Below are positions 1 through 9,868 of a stretch of 33,596 nt of DNA, in pieces. Position 1 is the first letter of the stretch. Each line of letters starts with the position of its first letter. The stretch covers positions 1 through 33,596 of the forward strand of contig JASJQH010006948.1 in the NCBI GenBank assembly GCA_040143965.1, in the 5' to 3' direction. The notes below the pieces were generated by a model. It made no database searches. It saw nothing but the letters and a program-made list of their open reading frames with translations, and was not told where the DNA came from. Origin of the DNA: Basidiobolus ranarum. Taxonomy: Eukaryota; Basidiobolomycota; Basidiobolomycetes; Basidiobolales. A program made the position numbers and the translations under genes.

Positions 1-466
1 AAGTTAGCTAATAGTAAGAAAAGCATTATCGCGCGCTGATTGTATTAATTATATATCTTATCTTATGTACGTATGCCATTATGACAAAAGATCTGGGTTG
101 GAATTAAGCTTTCAAGAGTAGTACGCAGTCAGTCATTCTAACCCAGGTATTAAGTGATATAACGAAAATTCAAATATTGCTTTCCATTCCAAATACCCAA
201 TCACTGAGGAGCAGCGATCTTTGCCGATGTAACAATGTTGCACTATCTATTTACAAGTGTTCACAGTCTTTCTTAGGTATCCCAATAGCCCAATCAAATT
301 GCTCTTCGCTTCGAGAAATACTACTAAAAAAGATCCCTCTATTTCGGGGGGCTTCCAAACAGAACAGTGATAATTATCAAATCGAGTTTCTTGTTCTGGC
401 TCCCTCTTGCACCTTTTGGTCCCACACCCAAATCTAAACTGCTGACAGGTTGGCATCCATCTAATC
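1..466. other. 5' flank of RPS14, no gene seen
   Basis: No convincing coding sequence. Open frames on both strands here are short, overlap one another and show no domain or splice support. The right part must contain the promoter and 5' leader of the ribosomal protein gene that starts at 467; I could not place the transcription start. Confidence 0.6.
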
Positions 467-1045
467 ATGGTATGTATGTTTCGTCTGATTTCGTTGGGTT
501 ACAGGAAGATATTTACAATCATTCATTATCCATTTCCAAATTAGAGTGAGCAGTTGAGAGTTAGATGATACTTATCATTTTATATTGTGTAGTCTAAGAA
601 AGCCGGTAAAGTTCAAAAAACTCAGGAGCCAATTTCTCTTGGCCCTCAAGTTCGCGAAGGTGAACTAGTTTTTGGCGTTGCTCATATCTTCGCCTCTTTT
701 AATGATACCTTTGTTCATGTTACCGATTTGACCGGTCGTGAAACTATGGTTCGTGTCACTGGTGGTATGAAAGTTAAGGCTGATCGTGATGAATCTTCTC
801 CTTATGCCGCTATGTTGGCTGCCCAGGATGTTGCTGTACGATGCAAGGAGCTTGGTATCACTGCTCTTCATATTAAGATCCGTGCTACTGGTGGTAACGG
901 CCCCAAGACCCCTGGTCCTGGTGCTCAATCTGCCCTTCGTGCTTTAGCTAGAGCTGGTATGAGAATTGGTCGTATCGAGGATGTTACCCCTATCCCTACA
1001 GACAGTACCCGTAGAAAGGGTGGTCGTCGTGGTCGTCGTCTATAA
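467..1045 (+). CDS. RPS14: 40S ribosomal protein uS11 (Rps14)
   Basis: Two exons, join(467..469, 593..1045), 151 residues, the usual length of eukaryotic uS11. The first exon is only the ATG; a 123-bp intron begins directly after it (GTATGT at 470) and ends TGTGTAG at 592. The second exon opens [13 protein letters not shown] and carries the family blocks [19 protein letters not shown] and [20 protein letters not shown], plus the basic tail KGGRRGRRL. The protein sits on the platform of the small subunit and contacts the 3' domain of 18S rRNA. In yeast the family is known for an intron-linked autoregulation; whether that holds here is inference. Convergent with the LPMO gene, 266 bp between stop codons. 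The short exon 1 rests on the strong donor and exact phase. Confidence 0.96.
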
Positions 1046-1109
1046 AACTCATCTTTGTTTATCTTGCTATATTTGGTTGCCTTTGTGATAAATTATTCCA
1101 AGCATGTTC

Positions 1110-1115
1110 AATAAA
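1110..1115 (+). terminator. Poly(A) signal of RPS14
   Basis: Canonical AATAAA, 64 bases after the RPS14 stop codon, on the coding strand. Confidence 0.6.
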
Positions 1116-1311
1116 GCACTTTAGCTGTAACTTTGTTTTATTTAGGTTCTACTAGAGTCGTTGTTGAATATGGGGGTATATTTATCGAGGACGTGTAGAG
1201 GAAGGTTATTCAATGCAATAGGTAAATTATTTCGAATGATTGCCATTGACGGGTAAGCTTTGGTATAGTCAAGGATATTGTTAGTAATGTACTTGCACGA
1301 CTCTAAATACT

Positions 1312-1993
1312 CTATGGACGGATAGTTATAATTTTTCGCTTATCGAACATCTCTTGACCATCATCTTCCCAATCAAAATGAAATTCTCCGACTGTTGGAT
1401 AGTCTTTATAATTGGCAACTAAAAGCTCCGGTCCTTTTACGTGACCATCTTTCTTTCCACCAGTGATTCGAATATCCGCGCAGTTCATGTAGTATTCGCG
1501 GTTTCCCTCGGCGTTTATCCAAGACCACGCTAATGTGGCGTTATTACTTGGAGGGCTTAGAGAAGGTATCTTGATGGAGAATTTGGTACCACTTTTAGTC
1601 AGGCATGTGTGCATCACATCTTTGATTACCACGAATTTTTTGTCGTCATATGATATACTAAATTGACAATGGCCACCTTTGTGGGTATTCGGCCCTACAA
1701 TTTCCACAGGAATAGATTGTCCAGCTTTGTAACTGCCTTGGATAGGCCCCTTTTTATAACCTTGACATGGAAATGTCTGGGAGAAATTTAGAGAAGTTAT
1801 CAAGTGTGGCTTATGAATTGACAATACATACTCGTTTGCCGCCTAAAGGGGACGTAATATCCCAATCTGGATCATGATTTCGATAAAATTTACTGAAAAC
1901 CGAATGCCTGGCTGGTGGTGATTTCATTTCCATGTGCGAGTAAACTGTCAGTGGAAATATTAAGAACATAAGAACTTCAAGTTTTAGTTTCAT
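1312..1993 (-). CDS. AA11-type lytic polysaccharide monooxygenase, secreted
   Basis: Two exons, complement(join(1312..1776, 1832..1993)), 208 residues; 55-bp intron, GTATGT donor, CTCCCAG acceptor, phase 0. Residues 1-19 are a signal peptide ending VYS; the mature chain would begin with His20 (HMEMKSPPARHS), as a copper histidine brace requires. The second brace histidine is best placed at His86 in NTHKGGHCQ, the position of the AA11 THxGGxCQ motif. The block WSWINAEGNREYYMNCADI (about 140-156) is typical of AA11, its Tyr150 being the likely axial residue. Cys58, Cys91, Cys112 and Cys153 could form disulfides. AA11 enzymes oxidatively cleave chitin, so a role in chitin use or wall remodelling is the family expectation. 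There is no carbohydrate-binding module or low-complexity tail. Assignment is from motifs, not a search. Confidence 0.88.
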
Positions 1994-4138
1994 AGTTTGG
2001 TTTGGTCTCTAGTGTACGGGTTATTCCAATTGTGATCAATTTCTTGGCTACAATGAGGAAGACGGTGGGGGAAGACAGTAGTAAAAACCAAAATTGGATT
2101 TTCAAATTGAGCTGGTAAGTGATGAAGTGAATATATACTGGGTTGGATACGCAATTTTGGATTATCACCAAAGATCTCAGAACAGATCTCAATAGGGAAA
2201 TATGAGACTGAATGTATGTTGTCAAGAGTGATATGCTCTCCTGCATCGTATCTAAGGTTAAGTCCGTCATTGTGACATGCAACAAGAGGTGTCTCTTACG
2301 ATGCCCATATTTTCCCAATAGGTGTTGGTGTCAATATTTATAATTGATCCATTTACTCTCTTAACGGAACTTATTCATATCGTATGAATTGTCCTCCAAC
2401 GCTCTCATCGTAAGGAACAAATACTTTGGTATAATGCATACACACGGACATGTGCGGAAGATTGACATCAAATCTGGGTTCTCTGGAATCTCTTATTAGC
2501 TAAAATCACTTCATTAAAGCAGACAGTTGAGCATTTTATTTGACATTACGTTAGATATGTACCGTTTGCTAATTTCCCTCAATTGAAGTATTTGACAGGT
2601 ATAAAGCACCATTTACCACGTTTACGAACGTCCAGATGCCGTTGTGTCTATACGTTCAAGATACATATTTCGTAATATATGTACTATTTTTTTTATGGTA
2701 TGGTGATGTCAATCATTTACGTTAAATCAATGGTATACATATGTTAGGGAAGTTGCCAAACATTACTTCTACAATGGTAGATAAACTTGGTGCTATATGC
2801 ATGCACAGTGTAATGGCACGAGTTCTAACTTGCGTAGTATATAAAGCAGATCCTTGACAGTTGTCATACTCATGCAGTTTGGCTTGTGTTGTTGCGGTAA
2901 CAATATTGTCCCTTTAATGGAGGAAGGAGACTCTTCAAGGAGTCCTTCGATATAGTTTCTAGCAAAGGTTGTAATGTCTAAGGGGAAGGAATGCTTTGAG
3001 CAAAGACTGTATAGAGACACCAATGAATATTGGAATGAACAACTTGGCGATCATAATCAGGTTTTGGCTAGTTGGGTCCAAGGAGGGTAAAGTTTAACTT
3101 TAGACAGTGGAGACATCCTTAACTAATTATAATTCTTTACCCCTCGTTTTCTCAACAATTCTAGGATGCTTGACCCACACATACTATATCCATATTATCA
3201 TCACATTGTTCTATTGCTTATCTGGATCATGGTGATCAAAACATGGAGGTTGGTTGTTATTGACATTTCCTTTGGTGGTGATTCTAGATAAATATCCTAG
3301 GCTATGCTGACACACAAATGAGTTTGTTCAACAAGAAACACCCTCTTGCTTCGTCTATCTTCCACATCGAGATTAACACCGCAACATGGCGATTAGAGTA
3401 AATGGAGTTATTGTAATATCACCTAACTGGGTAGTCGGTAGGTCAGGTTAAGAATCTGATTAGAGATTACAATAAACACTTCGTTTAATGGCTAACCTCA
3501 GTTTCTACAAGGGGTGCTCTAAGTTACAAGCACCCGGATACACAACAGGTCCAATATCTAATTGCAATTAATAAAAGTTAATCAGGAAATTCAAATATGA
3601 TTATCCAAGTTTCTTTAAAAGGTAGAGTTCTTCTTCACGTAAAGCTCATCGGACTACATAATAACTACATAGCATGCCCTTTCCCGTTGGTTTAATTACA
3701 GATTTGCCATACATAAGTGAATTGTTCACATCCTCCTTAAATATCATCATACAGATGGCTCTATACATATGATTTGGTGTTCTTTGATCCAATGCGTGGT
3801 TGTAGTTCAAATAAGCCGTTTATCCTCTCAATTCTAGAGGTGACAATCTATACACATCCTTGAGACGAGTATCAAATATTACATCACAAATACTGAAGGT
3901 ATATCTCACCAAAGTTGTTATTCATTGGTACCTGCCTATGCCTCAAATGTCTATGTGCAAGAATAACTAGATGGTATCTATCACAAGTTGTACAAGTTGT
4001 ACGTGTCTGAAGAATATATTTAATTTAAAGTTCCTGCTAAAAATCCAACTACTAAATGGTAATCTATTAAATGTACACAATTATAAAGGTACAGGTGTTT
4101 GAGTATTACAAATAACTGTAACAAGTGATTGCAGTAAG
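1994..4138. other. Gene-poor intergenic stretch
   Basis: About 2.1 kb with no gene I can support. Several minus-strand open frames (for example 1977-2318 and 2793-3023) lack recognisable domains and ordinary start codons. A minus-strand ATG near 3054 begins a hydrophobic signal-like stretch (MIAKLFIPIFIGVSIQSLL), but the frame stops after about 31 codons and no splice joins it convincingly to the open frame below. A 9-bp tandem duplication (ACAAGTTGT twice) lies at 3983-4000. The rest is A+T-rich single-copy-looking sequence. Confidence 0.5.
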
Positions 4139-4990
4139 CTATGAATATGCGTTGGGAAAGCATTCCCCCGTTTCTAGCACCTTGAAGCATTTAACCTCCA
4201 TCCGTAAATGTCTTTTGAGCGCATCTATCCTTGAGAATGCTTTATTGCAACTACGGCATTTATAAGGACGGTCTCCAGTGTGAACACGTGTGTGGCGTCG
4301 AAGATCATGCTTTCGAGCGAAAGATCTTGAACAATAGCCACATTGATATGGCCGTGAAGGACTTTGGCAAAAATAGCTAGCTTCGTTTGTTTCTGAGAAA
4401 CCATAGTAGCCATTTGAAGACTCGGAAGGTAAATAATGGCCTTGTGGATGATATAAGTAATTGACTGGATAGTACGATAACATAGATTCTTCAGGAATGG
4501 TATATAATGGCGGGGTCAGATCATAATATGGCTCATATAGTGGTACATGAGCTAAGTTGTCCTGGGGGTTTGCAAGAAACGCAAATACATTGGGTGTTAC
4601 CCAATCCTGTTCATCGCTATACGCCAAGGAACCGGTGATATCAAGTAGCGGCAACTGGGTATTGGGTGGACTATCAGCAGCACCTAACGGCTCGTATTCT
4701 ATTAAATTTGCCATAATGCAAGAACCACTCGCGTACAAATCAGATGGATATAAAGAAGGCACTTCAGTTGTTCTACTTGCAAACAATGGATACTTTTCAG
4801 CCAATTCTGACAGATTACTTGGAATGTCCGTTGGGGTAAGAGGTGGTGTAGGAATAACAGATGGACCGAAAAATCCTGGGTCAAAGTAGTTCTTGGGGAT
4901 CGTATAGTAGTTGGAGTACTCATCTGTACATGGCGAAGTTTTGCGTTTCTTGAATGAAGTAGTTGATGGAGAGATACCCAGATTTTCCAT
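4139..4990 (-). CDS. C2H2 zinc-finger transcription factor
   Basis: Intronless, 283 residues, ATG at 4990-4988. Residues 1-200 are low-complexity, rich in Tyr, Pro and Ser, with a short basic patch (KKRK, about 15-18), typical of a fungal activator region. Two adjacent fingers lie at the C-terminus. Finger 1 is C217-x2-C220-x12-H233-x3-H237 with the helix RKHDLRRH and linker TGDRP. Finger 2 has C245-x2-C248-x12-H261, and its fourth ligand is probably Cys268, giving a C2HC variant seen in many fungal two-finger factors. It should be a nuclear DNA-binding protein; the target is unknown and no ortholog can be named. A TATA-like box lies 47 bp upstream, implying a short leader. Its codon use and composition match its neighbours. 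Confidence 0.9.
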   Translation of the reverse strand: MENLGISPSTTSFKKRKTSPCTDEYSNYYTIPKNYFDPGFFGPSVIPTPPLTPTDIPSNLSELAEKYPLFASRTTEVPSLYPSDLYASGSCIMANLIEYEPLGAADSPPNTQLPLLDITGSLAYSDEQDWVTPNVFAFLANPQDNLAHVPLYEPYYDLTPPLYTIPEESMLSYYPVNYLYHPQGHYLPSESSNGYYGFSETNEASYFCQSPSRPYQCGYCSRSFARKHDLRRHTRVHTGDRPYKCRSCNKAFSRIDALKRHLRMEVKCFKVLETGECFPNAYS

Positions 4991-5036
4991 AATTGAAAGG
5001 CAAATAATTGATTTAGTGGAGCATGCTTCAAGCTAT

Positions 5037-5044
5037 TTTATATA
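5037..5044 (-). promoter_or_regulatory. TATA box of the C2H2 factor gene
   Basis: TATATAAA read on the minus strand, 47 bp upstream of the ATG at 4990. Position and sequence suit a fungal core promoter with a short 5' leader. Confidence 0.5.
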
Positions 5045-5979
5045 AGATTTTACCGCTACTGATAACCTTAATGTCTTGCAAAGTCATTCTGAGCCAATTG
5101 TTTATAAAGTCTCGCTAATAGTGCATCGTGCAGCTGTCCCTCAGAATCTTTCAATCTGGGGATTGAGAGTAACGATGTAAGTACTTATCTTTGGATCCAA
5201 TGCCTCCCCATAATTTCCCATTTTGACTTACTTTGACTATACATTAAGCATCAGTTTATTTGTAATATCTGCCGATAAACGACCCCTTATATTGCCATTG
5301 GAAACGAGGTTGAACGATTAATGAATTGAAGATATTAAATGGGATGAAGGTGTATGCAGTCCGACATTTCCTTTGTACAATATAGTAATGACTAGAAGCG
5401 TAAAAATCACATGATGAAGAGTCGACTTGTTCGATCTGTTCGATTTGCGCGGTTTCTATCTGCCTACCCTCTGCAATGCTAAACTTACCTAGCCTTACAG
5501 TATTAAGACTCGGACTTGATCTGAGCGCTACAGTCAAGTAAGGGTTAATAAACAAACAATATTATTGATTGTATGATCAATGTAAAACCACTGGAGTAGA
5601 CTAATACAAGGAGTGGCATTTGCTGAAATATTCTCACATTGCGTCGCCTAGGGTAAAAGGAATATATAAGTTAAGATTGAGGGCATCTTGACTTCAGAAA
5701 CTCGATTATAGCTTCAAGAAGATCGTTGTTAATAATACCCGATATATGTCTGGTTTTGCAATTGCATCAACTTGTAGATTAATATGATTCGATGCCAGTG
5801 GTTTATACCCACTTTCTGAAACAGGATTCTCGCAATGCTCTTTGGGCACTTTACATGTCTTTAATTCTTGCATACATACGATGACACCACTACTGATAAT
5901 TACAAGAGTATCTAGGCAAACGATCTGTTTAAGGGTATTATTGATGATTTGTCTCATTTTGGCTGCAGAACGATTTGGG
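5045..5979. other. Intergenic, only weak open frames
   Basis: Two minus-strand frames are open: 5706-5957 (83 codons, true ATG, 22 bp past the stop of the Tda10-like gene) and 5256-5555 (99 codons, no ATG). Neither shows a domain, signal peptide or clean splice sites, and I could not join them in phase. They may be chance frames or parts of a fast-evolving small gene. Otherwise this holds the promoter of the C2H2 factor and the 3' end of the kinase gene. Confidence 0.45.
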
Positions 5980-7035
5980 CTACAGGTTATTCTTCAAGTT
6001 CACCAACATACTACTTGACATATCTCTACTCTTGTTAATTTGAAGTTTTAAATGTCTACCTCTGGTTTCTGGATGGCTCATCTTGAGTTCTTGAACAGAG
6101 TTATCAAGTTCAGGCAAACCAACGAACACATTCTCCTTCCTCAATCTGGGTAAATAAAGCTCGTATGAGGGCATGAACCTATCAACAAAATCTTGTACTT
6201 CTTCTCTGGTTAGGCCGGCGTCGGGATTGTTGACCAATCTTCGCAAGTGTTCCTCTTGCTCCCATCTCCAATCGTACACGAAATTTATATCCTCAGTATC
6301 AATGTGAATGAATACATCAAGATAGGGATAGATTTGTTTCTCCCACAATCGCAAATATTCATTGACTGTAACTATTTCCTGTACATCGAATTTACGAACA
6401 TGTGAATGGTCTGGTGAGGCGTAATAAGCTTTTTTGAGATCTTGCTCTGACAACGGTTTGAATCCTAACATCCATCCTTCAAATAGAATCACATCATACG
6501 GTGGAAGTACTTTAGGCCACTGGTCAATAGGTACTTGATCACCACGCCCGTTTTTGGAAGCCTTGTTATATTGTGGAATGGGTACGGGAACTACGATTCG
6601 GCTTTGAAGAAATTGATTGTGAGCTTTAAGCAATGTTGCAAAAGTTTTTTGGCCAAGGGTGACATCATGTGTTCCAGCATTACCACGATATTGAAGCAGT
6701 CTATTTCCTGGATTACTTGAAGCCACCTTAAGTTGACGTTCGAACGGAAGGTACAAATCATCAACTGAGAAGGAAACCACTTTGAGATTATATGGGGGGC
6801 TTTGAAGCTCAGTAGCAATCTGCTGTGTTAAAGTAGTTTTACCTATTGGGTGAAGTTATTAGTAATTGCTTAGTTTGAGTTTGGAAAGTGGGAGGTAATA
6901 AGTACTCCTAAAATCCATACCACTCCCTTGAGGCCCACAAAGTCCAACAAACAATGGGACTTGCTTTTGGTTGCTGGGCTTGGGTAGATGACGGAGAATA
7001 TGCTCCACTGTAGTTCGTAATTTCAGAGAAGTCAT
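5980..7035 (-). CDS. TDA10: Tda10-like P-loop kinase (glycerate-kinase-like)
   Basis: Two exons, complement(join(5980..6842, 6921..7035)), 325 residues; the 78-bp intron splits the Walker A glycine codon (AGT G / GT AAA). The restored P-loop is GPQGSGKTT at residues 34-42. Other family marks are SVDDLYLP after strand 2, the RGNAGTHD block, DVILFEGWMLGF, EEVQDFVDRFMPSYELYLP and an RLRKEN-type ending. This is the fold of yeast Tda10 (YGR205W) and plant D-glycerate 3-kinase, P-loop ATP-dependent kinases related to uridine kinase and pantothenate kinase. Glycerate phosphorylation is the likely but unproven reaction. Probably cytosolic; no targeting signal. Divergent from the SWEET gene with 301 bp between start codons, so the two may share control elements. 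Usual family length is about 290-330 residues. Confidence 0.93.
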
Positions 7036-7248
7036 AGTTTATGATTAAAGTATCATATTACAGGAAGTGTCATTTAGTATTCGGCAACAATCAGATAAAA
7101 ATCTTGATAGATTATCAACAATAAACAAGTTGCAAACCTACCGCTTATACCTCCGCTGATATTACCTCATGGTCCTTGAAGATAGCTCATAAGTAAATCA
7201 TTACGTAATAATATGACTACACTACTGCTATTTCCATAATTGGTGTCG

Positions 7249-7272
7249 AACTTGGCGTTGCTCCGCCAAGTT
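7249..7272. promoter_or_regulatory. 9-bp perfect dyad in shared promoter
   Basis: AACTTGGCG at 7249-7257 and CGCCAAGTT at 7264-7272 form a perfect inverted repeat around a 6-base spacer. It lies between the divergent starts of the Tda10-like gene (7035) and the SWEET gene (7337). Such a dyad is a reasonable binding site for a dimeric regulator; no factor can be named. It could instead form a hairpin in a SWEET leader. Confidence 0.4.
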
Positions 7273-7336
7273 AAAGTAAGGTAACTTTTGTTTTGCAAAC
7301 TCTTCAAACTTCAGTGCTTCTAATCATTCTCTTCAA

Positions 7337-8241
7337 ATGCTATTTCTATTATCCTTCTCTACCACAATTTTCAACCTGGCCATGTTTCTTTCAAGCTTGT
7401 GATTTTACTCTTCTCGATCTTTTTGTTGTGTTAGACAAATTTTTTACGACTTTAACTCTTATATCTGTGAAAATTTAGGTCAATTGGCTGGCGTTTCGTG
7501 AAAGAGAGAAAAACTGGCTCAGTATCCATATATCCATTTCTTGCCACCTTTACCAGGTATTTTTCTCGCGTTGACTTGCTTTGACTATCTTTCTCATAAA
7601 CAATCCAGTTCTTTATTATGGCTGCAGTATGGTATTTTCAAAGAGGACGCAGTCCTCATAATTGTTAGTGCTGTAGGCATATCAACCTCAAGCTTATGTA
7701 TTCTTGCATACTATCATTACACTAAAAATAAGGTATTTACCCTTGCTGATTTTAAGCTAGTTGTATCTATTAACGTATTATCAGAGCCAAGTTAAAAGGC
7801 GAGTGTTTCTTTTGGCTATATTCTTTTGCAGCTTCTTAGTGCTAGTAAGGCACTTGACTCCAGAAATCGCGAGTTCCATATTGGGCGTTACCTCCTCCTT
7901 CGCTTCCGTATGTATGTACGCAGCCCCACTTGTCACAGTGGTAAGTGCTCCAAAAACATATGTTTAAGCTACCTTTAATTAATCGAGTCATTATTAATTG
8001 ATCCTGCAATCGCGCATAGTTTGAAGTGATCCGAACAAAATCAACTATATCGCTATCGCTTCCATTATCAGCAACTTCATTTGTCAACTGTATTCTATGG
8101 CTTACTTATGGCTATGTCTTCGAAGATCTCTTCATAATCATCCCCAACTCACTTGGCTCATTATTAACTGGATTTCAGCTTATACTCTTTATGATATATG
8201 GAAGAAATGTCGAACACGAGATCGCCCTTATTGATGTCTGA
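7337..8241 (+). CDS. SWEET-family sugar transporter
   Basis: Five exons, join(7337..7398, 7479..7556, 7609..7732, 7785..7940, 8020..8241), 213 residues, phases consistent. Seven TM helices in the 3-1-3 plan of eukaryotic SWEETs. The first MtN3 repeat runs from TTIFNLAMFLSS through TGSVSIYPFLATF and LLWLQYGIFKED. The second holds CMYAAPL, VIRTKSTISLSLPLS, LWLTYGYVFED and IIIPNSLGSL. Gap-free alignment by eye to plant SWEET1 supports each junction; the weakest is the GTGATT donor of intron 1. SWEETs are energy-independent uniporters of mono- or disaccharides at the plasma or internal membranes. Pro40, Pro (CMYAAP) and Pro (SLPLS) are kept, and Asn183 matches the sugar-binding Asn of repeat 2. 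The matching Asn of repeat 1 is Ser67 and the TM1 proline is absent. Upstream in-frame stop at 7277 supports the start. Confidence 0.88.
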
Positions 8242-8881
8242 TTATCCCAATCTTGTTAATATAAGAATGAATAGAATCCACCTCTGTCTATTCCTAACCC
8301 TATATACTTTAGCTTAGATATTACTCCATTTGTCAATATACAACCTTTGTCATACCTCCCGTTAACCCCCTTACTTTACTGTATGATGTGGAGAGGTTGA
8401 GCAGGCAAGTGCTAGGGGCTATTGCTTAATGTTGGAAATATGCATACTTAGAGGCATAACCAGTGGGTCTAGACCCTCTGATAACACCCGACTCAAACAA
8501 GTGACTAGTTCATGTATATACATAGAATATTTTTCCAATACATCTGCATTCTGAACTTATATAATTGAAAAGTATATAACGATGCAGAGCCTGTAACACC
8601 TTACTCGATCATATATGAATATTGTGAAGCGAACCTAATTTATGGTTTAAGATCTACCACGGTTTTATCGATAGAATGGATGTTTGCTAGCATTAGCTAG
8701 GTAAATATCATGGTGTTCTATAGTCTGGAAGATCTTTATAAATAAATCCGATCATTAGATAGTATGGGGTAATTCCACTCCTCAAAATGTGATAATCCGA
8801 CATACTCAACATATCTCTTGTAGCGAGCAGCATATCTTTGACCATTCGCTTCAGAAGTAACTATGCTTTCTGTAGCTTCCA
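8242..8881. other. Intergenic, nothing recognised
   Basis: 3' flank of the SWEET gene and sequence before the zinc-finger relic. No domain-bearing open frame, RNA gene or repeat was seen. Confidence 0.5.
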
Positions 8882-9393
8882 ACCCAGCCACCATGTCGTA
8901 AACTTGAAGGCACTCTACTTGAGCCTAATTATTCTGATTATCCTTCTTTCAAGTCCTCGTGATCTGCACAACCTTCGCCACAAATGTACAACTGATAGTA
9001 TATCTCTCAAATCATTCAGATATTGTCAATTTATTAAAAGTTGTGGAGGTTATCACATTAGAGTCTCATGTTAATCCAGGCACTTCCCTGATAGATTCCG
9101 CTATTTGTGAAGTTGGAAAAATCAACTTCCGCGGATTCTTTGCAATGCATATCTTACGTACCGTCGGAGGCTGTAATGTGTAATAATCCGAAAATCAAAA
9201 TCTCTGTTTTAAATCATCTCGAGTACTCTTTTGTAATTACTACTGATCGATTTTTGTTTAAGTGTAAATTTCCCGAGTGTACACAGACCTTTACCCGGTC
9301 GAACAACGCTCGCTTATATAGATGTCAAATATGTATATTTTCTCGGCAGCATGATCGTTAGAAGCATATAACAGCCTTTGTCTCTTGAAATAT
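8882..9393 (+). pseudogene. Relic of a C2H2 zinc-finger factor
   Basis: One frame reads like a decayed two-finger transcription factor. An N-terminal part (LEGTLLEPNYSDYPSFKSS) has the Pro/Ser/Tyr composition of such factors but is broken by several in-frame stops between about 8960 and 9094. The same frame then gives FKCKFPECTQTFTRSNNARL, the first half of a C-x4-C finger, directly abutting YRCQIC and FSRQHDR, the start of a second finger. The histidines and linker that should separate them are missing, the second finger is short by two residues between Cys and Phe, and a stop replaces the residue before the KH of the last helix. These losses point to a pseudogene. A live gene with unusual introns is less likely. 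Confidence 0.5.
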
Positions 9394-9868
9394 CACTATA
9401 AAGTAGACAATGGTTATAAGAACTCCCGAATGGTTCCATTTCGGTATAACCAAACTTGTAAGAAATATTGCATCCAGCTTTTTCTCCATTTTGTGTGTAT
9501 ATAATTCATAATTACGTGATTTGTGTTGAAATGGAATGAATTAATGATGACAATATATATAATATACGACCTCATTGCGTACGACCTAATCGAATTCTAA
9601 AGAACAGAAATATGTAACTTTAGCTGTGGTACTACAGATTCATGTTACATAAATTAATTGAATCATACAAGTTCTTTGGATGATAAATTATAGATGTCAT
9701 CTAGCATAAATGTGGCATTAAATAGACTTCCAATAATTTTATTTATACAAACTCCAAACCAAATGACGAGAATTGACTTAGTTTTGTGGGTGGGTATATT
9801 TACATGTGGTACCTGATCACATTCTCACATCCTTTATGACGTTGCATTGGTTTAGTTGAAACTAAAAG
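9394..9868. other. Intergenic, nothing recognised
   Basis: A+T-rich spacer between the zinc-finger relic and the 3' end of the CRIB gene. No open frame with a domain and no RNA gene was seen. Confidence 0.5.

Noticed and set aside
2793-3023. 76-codon minus-strand frame and a nearby signal-peptide-like ATG (about 3054)
   Set aside because: No true ATG for the long frame, the hydrophobic start is in another frame, and no clean splice joins them.
3983-4000. 9-bp tandem duplication (ACAAGTTGT twice)
   Set aside because: Only two units in an A+T-rich spacer; expected by chance slippage.
5256-5957. Two minus-strand frames of 99 and 83 codons after the Tda10-like gene
   Set aside because: No domain, poor start for one, and no phase-consistent join; kept only as a note in the intergenic entry.
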